This document shows positions 38,223 to 46,535 of a stretch of DNA of 64,000 nt, piece after piece. The stretch's first letter is position 1. Every line of letters begins with the position of its first letter. The notes under the pieces were generated by a model, which worked only from the letters and a program-made list of their open reading frames with translations, had not been told where the DNA came from and did no database searches. Source of the stretch: Neptuniibacter halophilus (GTDB taxonomy: Bacteria > Pseudomonadota > Gammaproteobacteria > Pseudomonadales > Balneatricaceae); contig NZ_AP027292.1 of the NCBI RefSeq assembly GCF_030295765.1, positions 1,054,001 through 1,118,000 on the forward strand. The letters are read 5' to 3'. Both the position numbers and the translations under genes were made by a program.

Positions 38223-38398
38223 GAAAGCGTTAACCACGTCTGACCGCTATAACCCATGTGCGGTGTTATTGTGCAACCGGTCGGACAACGCTTTCAGGGG
38301 AACAGGCTGATGCTGACGGCGGCTCGTTACCAGTTTGACTGGCCACCCGCTTAAGCACATCCCCCGGGCTAACCTGAAACCCTCAGTGCCAGCCTGTT
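38223..38398. other. Strongly structured gene-free stretch before sixA
   Basis: The 357 bp between the CoA-transferase and sixA contain nested inverted repeats: GAAAGCGTT (38223) with AACGCTTTC (38287), and GTCTGACCG (38238) with CGGTCGGAC (38278). An inner ATAAC/GTTAT hairpin sits inside them. A further pair is AACAGGCTG (38301) with CAGCCTGTT (38390). Such stacking of arms suggests a folded RNA leader, a small RNA or a mobile hairpin element. I do not recognise a known family. Confidence 0.5.
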
Positions 38399-38553
38399 CT
38401 CCGGATGGCTTTTTTAGTTTTTTCGAACGATATCGCCAAATCCACTCGCAATTCTGCCAATCCCCCCTAATATTTCAGGAAGCGCTCCGCGCCAGCCCAG
38501 ATCGGGATATCATCCACAGCCGGGCTCCCCCGCTGCGACAAGGGACAGACACG

Positions 38554-39057
38554 ATGAAAACGCTTAGCTTGGTCCGGCATGCTAAATCCAGTTGGAAAGA
38601 CCCCGAGCTGAAGGATTTTGACCGCCCCCTGAATAAGCGCGGTAAACGCGACCTTCCTGCTCTGTCAGAACGGACTGAGCAGTCAGGGATCCGACCGGAT
38701 CTGATTCTCAGCAGTGGCGCCAGACGGGCCATTACCACCGCCAGAGCACTCCACAGCCAGCTCAATCTCTCCCCGGAACAACTATTAATCGTTCCCGAGC
38801 TCTATGAAGCCTGCGCCGAAACCCTGCTCTATATCCTGCAGCAGCTCCCCAACCGGGTGACTCACGTTATGCTGGTTGGCCATAATCCCGGACTGGAGAT
38901 ACTGGGTCATCTGCTGACACAGCAGGAACAGGAAAAATTTCCCACCGCTGCCCATATGCACATGCACCTGAGCATAACCCGCTGGGAGGAACTGGCCGCC
39001 GGTTGCGCCACCCTGACCCTGTTTGATTATCCGAAAAAGCATCTGCAACCGGCTTAA
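38554..39057 (+). CDS. sixA: Phosphohistidine phosphatase SixA
   Basis: 167 residues from the ATG of MKTLSLVRHAKSSW; longer in-frame extensions upstream lack a ribosome site and fall in the structured region. RHG motif RHAKSSW at 8-14, second catalytic His in MLVGHNPGLE (about 110). SixA removes phosphate from His residues of phospho-relay or PTS proteins. It is a single gene, followed after 51 bp by an AEC permease. Confidence 0.92.
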   Translation: MKTLSLVRHAKSSWKDPELKDFDRPLNKRGKRDLPALSERTEQSGIRPDLILSSGARRAITTARALHSQLNLSPEQLLIVPELYEACAETLLYILQQLPNRVTHVMLVGHNPGLEILGHLLTQQEQEKFPTAAHMHMHLSITRWEELAAGCATLTLFDYPKKHLQPA

Positions 39058-39108
39058 TCGTTCACCGCTGTGGTAAAATAAGCCTCCCTCTTCCGGAGTC
39101 ACTTGCCC

Positions 39109-40065
39109 GTGGAACTTTACCTGCAATCCTTCAGCTTTACCGCCAACATTGTTGCGCCCATCTTCTTTATCGTTTTCCTTGGCTACCTGCTGAAACGACT
39201 GCGCGTTATCGATGAGGCGTTTATCGGCACAGCCTCGCGCCTGGTGTTTATGATCACCCTGCCCGCGCTGGTCTTTATGTCAATCTCACGCACTGATTTT
39301 CATGCGGTGTTTAACCCGCAGCAACTGGGATTTGTTCTATTCGGCACCCTGATCTCTTTTGTCGGCCTCTGGGTAATCGCCAAACGCTGGGTCACCCGGC
39401 CGGAAGACCTCGGAGTGTTCATACAAGGCGCGTTCCGCAGTAACTATGGCATTATCGGTCTGGCTGTCAGTTACAACCTGTTTTCTGATTCGGGGCTGGC
39501 TCAGGCATCACTGCTGCTGGCACTGGTGATACCTCTGTTCAACGTGCTGTCGATTGTCGCCCTGACCATACCCGCGCAACGCAGCGGCTCGGCAAGCCTC
39601 GGCAAAACCGTTCTGGAAGTGCTGAAGAACCCGCTGATTATCGCCGTTTGTCTGGCCCTGCCCTTCTCCTACTTTGGATTTCAGCTACCCGACATCGCGC
39701 AGAAAACCGGACGCTACTTCGCCAACCTGACCCTGCCTCTGGCACTGCTGGCCATCGGTGGTTCCCTGAATCTGGACAGCCTGCGCAATACCTCGGCTCA
39801 GGCTACCTGGGCCACCCTCTGCAAGCTGGTGATTTTGCCATTTCTGTTGACGCTGGCAGCCTGGGTCTACGGTTTCCGCGGTCAGGACCTGACCATGCTG
39901 ATGGTGCTGTTCGGCTGCCCGACTGCCGCCGCCAGTTTTGTCATGGCAAAAGCGATGGGCGGCAATCCGGAACTGGCAGCGAATATAATTCTGATGACCA
40001 CATTAGGCTCGGTACTGACACTGAGTGCAGGCATCTATCTGATGCGCGTTTTTGGGGTGATTTAA
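39109..40065 (+). CDS. AEC family (auxin efflux carrier-like) permease
   Basis: 318 residues from GTG; a TTG two codons earlier is also possible, with GGAG lying between 4 (TTG) and 10 (GTG) bases upstream. There are about ten membrane segments arranged as two halves, with the family's opening FTANIVAPIFFIVFLGYLLKRL and the Asn/Gly/Pro-rich breaks (RSNYGIIGLAV, LFGCPTAAASFVMAKAMGG). Members carry malonate, malate or other small organic acids, or export auxin-like acids; the substrate here is unknown. Its last four bases overlap the end of the convergent regulator gene. Confidence 0.85.
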   Translation: MELYLQSFSFTANIVAPIFFIVFLGYLLKRLRVIDEAFIGTASRLVFMITLPALVFMSISRTDFHAVFNPQQLGFVLFGTLISFVGLWVIAKRWVTRPEDLGVFIQGAFRSNYGIIGLAVSYNLFSDSGLAQASLLLALVIPLFNVLSIVALTIPAQRSGSASLGKTVLEVLKNPLIIAVCLALPFSYFGFQLPDIAQKTGRYFANLTLPLALLAIGGSLNLDSLRNTSAQATWATLCKLVILPFLLTLAAWVYGFRGQDLTMLMVLFGCPTAAASFVMAKAMGGNPELAANIILMTTLGSVLTLSAGIYLMRVFGVI

Positions 40066-40760
40066 GCGCAGGCTTCACGCACCTTTTTCAGGTAGGCCTG
40101 CAAATTGATCTGATCAGTGGTTTCGAACTGACGCTCTGCCAGTTCGAGCTGCTGAATCCGGTCCAGCCGGAACATCCGGTAATCATCTCGCAGCTCACAC
40201 CAGCCAATCAGAGTCCAGACAGAACCCCAGAAAACCAGCCCCAGCGGCCATATCTCCCGTGTTGAGAACTGTTTATCCTCGCGCTGATAGTGCAACCACA
40301 ACACCTGCTGCTGTTTAATCGCCTGCCTGATCTGATCACCGAAGCGCGTGGTGTAATCCCGATGAAAACCCGGTACCAGCAGCCACTCCTGCTCCTGTTC
40401 TTCCGGGTAACAGCGCCGGGCCCCCTCCGGCAAAACCGCCCGGACCTTTTCCAGTACCCGGCTCGCCGAACGCCCCAGCGCCTGATCACTGCACCCCTGC
40501 ACCAGACGTACACCGACCAGCAGCGCCTCAAGCTCCTCCTCATCAAACATCAGCGGCGGCAGGCTGAACTCCGGGCGCAGCCGGTAGCCGACACCCGCCT
40601 CTCCCTCGATCGGCATACCCGACAGGGAAAGCGCCTGTATATCCCGATAGATCGTGCGCTCAGATACCTGCAGCCGCTCCGCCAGATCACGGGCAGTCAG
40701 CACCGTGCGGCGTCCTCGCAGCAGGGTCAGAATCTGAAACAGGCGCTCCGCTTTTCGCAT
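40062..40760 (-). CDS. YafY-type HTH/WYL transcriptional regulator
   Basis: 232 residues. N-terminal winged HTH (MRKAERLFQILTLLRGRRTVLTARDLAERLQVSERTIYRDIQALS), then a WYL-type ligand-sensing domain (about 135-225; QQVLWLHYQREDKQFSTREIWPLGLVFWGSVWTLIGWCELR). Family members are usually single-gene repressors or activators of a neighbouring enzyme gene. Here the ABM-domain gene nine bases upstream on the same strand is the natural target. Confidence 0.88.
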   Translation of the reverse strand: MRKAERLFQILTLLRGRRTVLTARDLAERLQVSERTIYRDIQALSLSGMPIEGEAGVGYRLRPEFSLPPLMFDEEELEALLVGVRLVQGCSDQALGRSASRVLEKVRAVLPEGARRCYPEEQEQEWLLVPGFHRDYTTRFGDQIRQAIKQQQVLWLHYQREDKQFSTREIWPLGLVFWGSVWTLIGWCELRDDYRMFRLDRIQQLELAERQFETTDQINLQAYLKKVREACA

Positions 40761-40769
40761 TAAATATCC

Positions 40770-41099
40770 TTAAGAGTCACAGCACATCGATCTGATCAGT
40801 GGCATCTTCAGCATTTTACAGCTTTCCATATCCGCCAGATTACACAATTGCTGTCCTGCTTCCGAGGCCAGAAATGCCTCGCCGCCGGCCGTAGCACTCT
40901 GCTCATCCTGCCAATAGATAATGTCATACCACAACTGATCGCTGTCACGACTGACCGAGCGATAGAGAAAACCCGGCTGCGCTTTAACCAGACGATTAAC
41001 CGCATCGTGACTGGCAATCAGATCAGCTTCCGTTGTACCCGATTTCGCCCGATACGTAATCAGCTCAAGCACATGAGTCGTAGTCGTTTGGGTTGTCAT
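40770..41099 (-). CDS. ABM-domain (antibiotic biosynthesis monooxygenase-like) protein
   Basis: 109 residues with a ferredoxin-like dimeric alpha/beta-barrel pattern: THVLELITYRAKSGTTEADLIASHDAVNRLVKAQPGFLYRSV ... WYDIIYWQDEQSA. Such proteins act as small monooxygenases or unknown stress proteins. It is the first gene of a two-gene unit with the WYL regulator, and diverges from the ankyrin-like gene. Confidence 0.7.
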   Translation of the reverse strand: MTTQTTTTHVLELITYRAKSGTTEADLIASHDAVNRLVKAQPGFLYRSVSRDSDQLWYDIIYWQDEQSATAGGEAFLASEAGQQLCNLADMESCKMLKMPLIRSMCCDS

Positions 41100-41216
41100 T
41101 ATTCAGCTCCTTGCATGGGTGTATTTGAGTTAAGGCTTATGCCGGAACTGATGCTAAAATAGGCCTCCTGACAGCGTACTGTCAGTAGTGAAAACTTTTT
41201 TACAGGGTGACTCTCA

Positions 41217-41810
41217 GTGCTCAGGCTTTTTAAGAATGACCGGCTGGCCAAAGCCTGCAAGGCGATCGAAAACAACGATCTGGATCGACTGCAGAAACTG
41301 CTGCCTAAAATTCCGACCTCCGAGATCGACCAGCCCCTGTCGGATCAAACTCCGCCACTGGCAGAACTCTGTATTCTGCAACAATCCCCCAAAGCACTGA
41401 AACAGGTACTGGCCCGGGGCGCAGACCCGGATCTGATCTGCAGCAGCCAGCCGGGAATCAGCCGCCCACAACTGGCCATTCAGCAACAACAAAGCCTGTC
41501 GCTGCTCAGCGCACTGTTCAGCGCCGGAGCCAGAACAGAGCCGCAGACCCTGATTGCCGACTGTTTTGAATCGGAGAAAGGAGAAGAGCTGATGCTGCAC
41601 CTGTCGCTGCTGTTACAGCAGGGAGCCAGGGCAGACGAAGGACTGGTGCACCGGGCGCTGGCATCCGGGCAACTGCCCCTGATCCACTTTGTCATCCATT
41701 CCGGTGCTGAGATGCCGGAGAATCTGGATCAGCAGAACTACCCGGCCGAGGTGCTGAATTACGCCCGCCGCTGCTGGGATGACATTAAGATCCGCCAGAT
41801 GTTTCTCTGA
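41217..41810 (+). CDS. Ankyrin-repeat-like protein of unknown function
   Basis: 197 residues from a GTG start; a GGGTG lies about nine bases upstream. Helical repeats with ankyrin features recur (TPPLAELCILQQSPKALKQVLARGADPDL; GEELMLHLSLLLQQGARADEGLVHRALASGQLPLIHFVIHSGAEMP). It has no signal peptide, so it is probably a cytoplasmic interaction protein. It ends exactly where the convergent CoA-binding gene ends. No partner can be inferred. Confidence 0.72.
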   Translation: MLRLFKNDRLAKACKAIENNDLDRLQKLLPKIPTSEIDQPLSDQTPPLAELCILQQSPKALKQVLARGADPDLICSSQPGISRPQLAIQQQQSLSLLSALFSAGARTEPQTLIADCFESEKGEELMLHLSLLLQQGARADEGLVHRALASGQLPLIHFVIHSGAEMPENLDQQNYPAEVLNYARRCWDDIKIRQMFL

Positions 41811-42257
41811 TCAGGGAACCACCACCGCAGCCTGATCGGCGGGTGTTGCGATCTCAAGTCGGGGAATTTCAATTTTCGGGCAACGATCCATCACCACCTG
41901 TAAACCTGCAGCTTGCGCCCGCGCTTTAGCTTCAGGGTTGATCACGCCCAACTGCAGCCAGACAGCTCCCGCACCGATACGGATCGCCTCATCCACCGTG
42001 TCACCGGCCGCCTCGCTCTGACGGAAGATATCCACCAGATCAACCGGCTGGCCGATCTCCTCCAGCGTCGCAACGACCGTCTGCCCATAAATCTCCTGCC
42101 CCGCCAGCATCGGGTTCACCGGAATCACCTGATAACCACTCTCAAGCAGAAAACCCAGCACCCGGTAACTGGCGCGTTCAGGTCTGTTGCTGGCCCCGAC
42201 CAGCGCAATCGTCCGGCAACGCTGCAACAGTTCGATGATCATCGACTCGTCAGACAT
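41811..42257 (-). CDS. CoA-binding (YccU-like) Rossmann protein
   Basis: 148 residues from the ATG of MSDESM, with GGAG seven bases upstream; an earlier in-frame Met is six codons upstream. The CoA-binding domain reads TIALVGASNRPERASYRVLGFLLESGYQVIPVNP ... VDIFRQSEAAGDTVDEAIRIGAGAVWLQLGVIN. It belongs to the stand-alone succinyl-CoA-synthetase-like domain family; its role is unclear. It overlaps moeB by eight bases, so it is the last gene of the prmC-moeB unit. Confidence 0.88.
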   Translation of the reverse strand: MSDESMIIELLQRCRTIALVGASNRPERASYRVLGFLLESGYQVIPVNPMLAGQEIYGQTVVATLEEIGQPVDLVDIFRQSEAAGDTVDEAIRIGAGAVWLQLGVINPEAKARAQAAGLQVVMDRCPKIEIPRLEIATPADQAAVVVP

Positions 42258-43023
42258 CGGCTTTCTCCCCGACATGCTGGCCCGAACAAACCGGACAGTG
42301 CGGATCCTTTCGCAGCTTCATACTGCGCCACTGCATCGCTTTCGCGTCCAGCAGAAGCAGCCGCCCGGCAAGACTGTCACCCACCGACGCCAGCACCTTG
42401 AGTGCTTCCAGCGCCTGCACTGAACCGATAATTCCGACCAACGGCGAGAGCACACCCGATTCAGAACAGGTCAGCGCTTCATCCTCACCCTCTTTATACA
42501 GGCACTGATAACAGGGGGAGTCCGCCTGCAGCGGATCATACACCGCCACCTGACCTTCCATGCGGATCGCAGCACCGGAAACCAGCGGCTTCTTATGCGC
42601 AAAACAGGCACGGTTAATGGCAAACCGGCTGCTGAAATTATCAGTGCAGTCCACCACCAGATCGACGGTTGCGACCAGACGATTCAGCGCATCTTCTTCA
42701 AGGCGCTCATTAATACTTTTCACCCGGGTATCCGGGTTGATTCCGGCAATGGTATTCCGTGCGGAGTCTACTTTGGGGGTGCCGATCCGACGAACGTTAT
42801 GGGCAATCTGGCGCTGCAGGTTGGACAGGTCTACCTCATCATCATCCACCAGAATAAGCTCACCCACACCCGCTGCCGCCAGATACATCGCCACCGGACT
42901 GCCTAGCCCGCCAAGCCCGATAATCAGCACACTGGAGTTCAGCCAGGTTTCCTGACCATGAATATCCACATCAGGCAGCATAATCTGACGACTGTAGCGC
43001 AATAACTGCTCGTCACTCAGCAT
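42250..43023 (-). CDS. moeB: Molybdopterin-synthase adenylyltransferase / ThiF-family E1-like enzyme
   Basis: 257 residues from MLSDEQLLRYSRQIML, supported by GGAGA upstream; an ATG six codons earlier would overlap prmC. ATP-binding motif VLIIGLGGLGSPVAMYLA (about 35-50), Asp-rich VDDDEVDLSNLQRQ, and the zinc cysteines CYQC and CPVC. MoeB adenylates the C-terminus of MoaD in molybdenum cofactor synthesis; the close paralogue ThiF does the same for ThiS. The position after hemA-prfA-prmC is the classical moeB place. Confidence 0.92.
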   Translation of the reverse strand: MLSDEQLLRYSRQIMLPDVDIHGQETWLNSSVLIIGLGGLGSPVAMYLAAAGVGELILVDDDEVDLSNLQRQIAHNVRRIGTPKVDSARNTIAGINPDTRVKSINERLEEDALNRLVATVDLVVDCTDNFSSRFAINRACFAHKKPLVSGAAIRMEGQVAVYDPLQADSPCYQCLYKEGEDEALTCSESGVLSPLVGIIGSVQALEALKVLASVGDSLAGRLLLLDAKAMQWRSMKLRKDPHCPVCSGQHVGEKADV

Positions 43024-43033
43024 CAACGTCTCC

Positions 43034-43876
43034 TCACCCATCGGTATCTCCCGGCCACTGCCCCAGAGTCACCCGCTCATTTCCACCATAATCGCGCCGG
43101 GTCTCCACATGGATATAGCCCAGCTCCATCAACAGGTTACGACAGATCAGCCCCTGATCATAGCCATGTTCAAACAGGAGCCAGCCCGATGCCAGCAGAT
43201 AGCTCCGCGCCTGCTCACTGATCAGGCGGATATCCGCCATCCCCTGATCCTCAGCGGTCAGTGCAGAAAGCGGCTCGAAACGGACATCCCCCTGCTGCAG
43301 ATGGGGATCAGCGGGATCAATATAAGGCGGATTGGAAATAATCATCTGATAGCGCCCCTGATGGGGTTCAAACCAGCTACCGTGCAGCAGTTCCACATTC
43401 GTCAGCGCATAACGTGCCCGGTTTCGCTCCGCCAACGCCACCGCTTCAGCCTTAAAATCGGATGCCACCAACTGCCAGCCGGGCTTTTCCGTTGCCAGCG
43501 CAAGGGCGATGGCACCGGTTCCGGTTCCCAGATCCGCGACACGTGCACGCGGCTCGCGGCAATACTCAAGTGCCAGCTCCACCAGCAGTTCGGTATCCGG
43601 GCGCGGAATCAGCGTATCCGGCGACACTTCCAGCTCCAGACTCCAGAACCCCCGGCTGCCGAGAATATGCGCCACAGGCTCACCCGCCTTACGCCGTTGC
43701 AGCCAGTTTTGAAGCTGTTCCTGCTGCGCAGGATCCAGCTCGCGTTCCGGCCAGGTAAAAAGGTAACTACGCGGCTTATCCAGCAACTGACAAAGCATCA
43801 GTTCCAGATCCAACTGCGGAGATTCACTGCAGGAGCTCAGCTCCTCACTCAGTTTTAATGCCTGTTCAATCTGCAT
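43034..43876 (-). CDS. prmC: Release factor glutamine methyltransferase PrmC
   Basis: 280 residues from ATG; a GTG three codons earlier is possible. The N-terminal helical domain (about 1-75) binds the release factor. The methyltransferase core has VADLGTGTGAIALALA (about 115) and the N-P-P-Y motif IISNPPYIDP (about 182), which holds the Gln side chain. It methylates the Gln of the GGQ motif in RF1 and RF2. It follows prfA, but a good terminator lies between the two genes. Confidence 0.95.
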   Translation of the reverse strand: MQIEQALKLSEELSSCSESPQLDLELMLCQLLDKPRSYLFTWPERELDPAQQEQLQNWLQRRKAGEPVAHILGSRGFWSLELEVSPDTLIPRPDTELLVELALEYCREPRARVADLGTGTGAIALALATEKPGWQLVASDFKAEAVALAERNRARYALTNVELLHGSWFEPHQGRYQMIISNPPYIDPADPHLQQGDVRFEPLSALTAEDQGMADIRLISEQARSYLLASGWLLFEHGYDQGLICRNLLMELGYIHVETRRDYGGNERVTLGQWPGDTDG

Positions 43877-43887
43877 AACTGCCACAA

Positions 43888-43911
43888 AAAAGGGCCGCTT
43901 CTGGCCCTTTT
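43888..43911 (-). terminator. Intrinsic terminator between prfA and prmC
   Basis: Nine-bp perfect stem AAAAGGGCC / GGCCCTTTT with a 6-nt loop, followed on the minus strand by TTGTGG after the T run of the arm. It starts 10 bases after the prfA stop and ends 12 bases before the prmC ATG. Confidence 0.75.
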
Positions 43912-43920
43912 ACTGATTCT

Positions 43921-45009
43921 TTAATTCTCTTCCGAAAGTGCACCGAGCTGTTCCGCCTGATACTCATTGAGCAGCGGTTCGATCACATGCTGCAGCTCAC
44001 CGCCAATCACCTCCTGCAACTTGTACAGGGTCAGATTAATACGGTGATCCGTTACCCGCCCCTGCGGGTAGTTGTAGGTGCGGATACGCTCGGAGCGGTC
44101 GCCACTGCCCACCAGACTTTTACGGGTGCTGGCCAGCTCAGCCGCCTGACGTTCCTGTTCAGCCGCCTGCAGACGTGAAGCCAGAAGGGACATCGCCTTG
44201 GCACGGTTTTTATGCTGCGAACGCTCTTCCTGACACTCCACCACCACACCGGTAGGAATGTGGGTGATACGGATTGCAGAATCGGTTTTGTTAACGTGCT
44301 GACCACCGGCACCGGACGCCCGGAAAGTATCGACACGCAGATCCGCCTTGTTGATCTCTATTTCAGCGGATTCATCCATCTCCGCCATGATCGCTACGGT
44401 ACAGGCCGACGTGTGGATACGTCCCTGAGACTCGGTTTCCGGGACACGCTGTACCCGGTGTGCACCCGACTCAAACTTCAACTGGGAGTAAACACTGGTA
44501 CCGACGATCCGCGAGATCACCTCTTTATAACCGCCGTGCTCACCCTCGTTGGCACTGATCACCTCTACCTTCCAGCCCTGCATCTCGGCATAGCGGGAAT
44601 ACATCCGGAACAGATCACCAGCAAATATCGCCGCCTCATCGCCACCGGTGCCGGCACGGACCTCCAGGAATACGTTACGCGCATCATTTGGATCTTTCGG
44701 CAGCAACAGGATCTGTAACTCACCTTCCAGCGATTCAATGCGCGCCTTGGCCGCCGGATACTCCTCTTTGGCCATTTCGCGCATATCCGGATCGCTGTCC
44801 GCCATCATCGCTTCGGCTTCAGCCAGATCATCCCCGGCCTGATTGTAGGCAGCAAACGCTTTTACCACCGGCTCAAGTTCTGAATACTCTACGGAATAGT
44901 CACGGAATTTAGTCTGATCAGAGATGACTTCGGCATCAGACAGCAGCGCCGCCAACTCTTCATAGCGGTCACTAAGCTTTTCCAGCTTAGCTAAAATAGA
45001 CTCTTTCAT
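43921..45009 (-). CDS. prfA: Peptide chain release factor 1
   Basis: 362 residues (E. coli 360). The stop-codon recognition loop reads [16 protein letters not shown], the PxT motif of RF1 (Pro-Glu-Thr here, Pro-Ala-Thr in E. coli). The catalytic GGQ is near 235 ([23 protein letters not shown]). It ends translation at UAA and UAG. Its ATG shares one base with the hemA stop, so it is translated after hemA. Confidence 0.97.
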   Translation of the reverse strand: MKESILAKLEKLSDRYEELAALLSDAEVISDQTKFRDYSVEYSELEPVVKAFAAYNQAGDDLAEAEAMMADSDPDMREMAKEEYPAAKARIESLEGELQILLLPKDPNDARNVFLEVRAGTGGDEAAIFAGDLFRMYSRYAEMQGWKVEVISANEGEHGGYKEVISRIVGTSVYSQLKFESGAHRVQRVPETESQGRIHTSACTVAIMAEMDESAEIEINKADLRVDTFRASGAGGQHVNKTDSAIRITHIPTGVVVECQEERSQHKNRAKAMSLLASRLQAAEQERQAAELASTRKSLVGSGDRSERIRTYNYPQGRVTDHRINLTLYKLQEVIGGELQHVIEPLLNEYQAEQLGALSEEN

Positions 45010-46280
45010 TATTTCTCGTTCTTGGTATGTTCACCCAACTGGTGAAGCTCCTGCACCAGATCGAGCAGCTCAGTACGCCCTTCGGCACTGGCTTTACGCA
45101 TCTGAATCGTCGGATGGTGCAGCATTTTATTGGTCAGTCCGCGGGCCAGCATCGTCAATACTTCCTCGGCGGGCTTACCCTTGTTCAGTTGACGCAGCGC
45201 TTTATCCAGCTCCTGATCCCGCAGTGTTTCAGCCTGACTACGGAAACTGGTCAGAACATCCACGGCATCGAGCGACCGCAACTGGCGCATAAAGTCATGG
45301 GCCCCGGTTTCGATAATCTCTTCGGCCTGACGGGCTGCATCTTCACGACTGCGCTGGTTTTCTTCGATCACCTCTTTCAGATCATCGACGGTGTACAGAT
45401 AAACGTCATCCAGCTCAGCCACCTGAGCTTCGATATCCCGGGGCACCGCTATATCGACCATAAAGATCGGCCGGTGCTTACGCTTTTTCAGCGCGCTTTC
45501 AACCGCACCTTTACCCAGAATCGGTAGCTGACTGGCAGTAGAAGCAATCACAATATCCGCTTCCGCCAGCGCATCAGGAATATCGCCGAGCAGAATCGCC
45601 TTGCCGTTAAACTCTTCGGCCAGCGCCAGTGCCCGGTTCAGCGTCCGGTTCGCCACCGTAATTTCCTTAACCCCTGCGTTGACCAGATGCCGGGCAACAA
45701 GTTCTATCGTCTCACCGGCACCGATCAGCAGCGCTTTACTGCGCGACATATCGGCAAAGATATGCTGCGCCAGACTCACCGCCGCATAGGCAACAGAGAC
45801 CGGGTTTTCGCCGATCGCCGTATCAGTACGAACCTGCTTTGCAACCGAGAAGGTCTGCTGAAACAGACGCCCCAGCTCTGCGCCCACATGTCCGCTTTCC
45901 TGAGAAAGGCTGTAGGCAGATTTCAACTGCCCCAGAATCTGCGGCTCACCCAGCACCAGAGAATCCAGACCACTGGCGACCCGCATCATATGCCGGGCAG
46001 CTTCCTCATCCCAGAAAACATAGGAGCAGCTCTGCAGTTCCTGCGGATCCAGATTATGGTATCGGCCCATCCACTCCAGCAGCGCCCGGGAACCTTCCAG
46101 CCCCGAGGAACAGTAGAGTTCGGTACGGTTACAGGTCGACAGGATCGCAATCTCTTTCAGGTCAGCAAATTCGCGGGCAGCCTGCATCGCCTCACACAGC
46201 AATTCGGGCGCAAACGCAACCCGCTCACGCACTTCAACTGATGCTGTCTTGTGATTGATGCCTAATGCTAGTAGTGCCAT
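45009..46280 (-). CDS. hemA: Glutamyl-tRNA reductase
   Basis: 423 residues from [19 protein letters not shown]; a longer in-frame extension of 16 codons is unlikely to be translated. The catalytic Cys is in [11 protein letters not shown] (about 50). The NADPH domain has [17 protein letters not shown] (about 185), and the C-terminal dimerisation helix is [16 protein letters not shown]. It makes glutamate-1-semialdehyde from Glu-tRNA, the first step of tetrapyrrole synthesis in this group. It heads the hemA-prfA unit and diverges from the TPR lipoprotein gene. Confidence 0.96.
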   Translation of the reverse strand: MALLALGINHKTASVEVRERVAFAPELLCEAMQAAREFADLKEIAILSTCNRTELYCSSGLEGSRALLEWMGRYHNLDPQELQSCSYVFWDEEAARHMMRVASGLDSLVLGEPQILGQLKSAYSLSQESGHVGAELGRLFQQTFSVAKQVRTDTAIGENPVSVAYAAVSLAQHIFADMSRSKALLIGAGETIELVARHLVNAGVKEITVANRTLNRALALAEEFNGKAILLGDIPDALAEADIVIASTASQLPILGKGAVESALKKRKHRPIFMVDIAVPRDIEAQVAELDDVYLYTVDDLKEVIEENQRSREDAARQAEEIIETGAHDFMRQLRSLDAVDVLTSFRSQAETLRDQELDKALRQLNKGKPAEEVLTMLARGLTNKMLHHPTIQMRKASAEGRTELLDLVQELHQLGEHTKNEK

Positions 46281-46535
46281 GCTTTCCGCCGTAACCAAAC
46301 AAAGTCGCCACCCTGCGGTGGCCGCCAATCAGCCAGCGCTGATCGAAACGAGCGCGCTATAATACAACGCTTTGCCACAAAGGTTAAAACACCTCGCGGC
46401 AAATAAGGGAACTTCTCGCCGAAAATGGGTCTCAAGCAGGAGAGGAATCAGGGCGGATAGCTGACAAGGGGTTGGCTATTCAACTATAGTGACCAAACTT
46501 ACTCAGGGATGTCAGAGGCCGCAGCGCTTAATTTC

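Noticed and set aside
38221..38400. Structured stretch considered as an integron attC site or a cobalamin/TPP riboswitch
   Set aside because: It has no RYYYAAC/GTTRRRY pair in the right places, no integrase, and lacks the conserved boxes of those riboswitches.
43921..45009. Pro-Glu-Thr in place of Pro-Ala-Thr in release factor 1
   Set aside because: The middle residue of the PxT motif varies naturally in RF1; this is not a change in stop-codon specificity.
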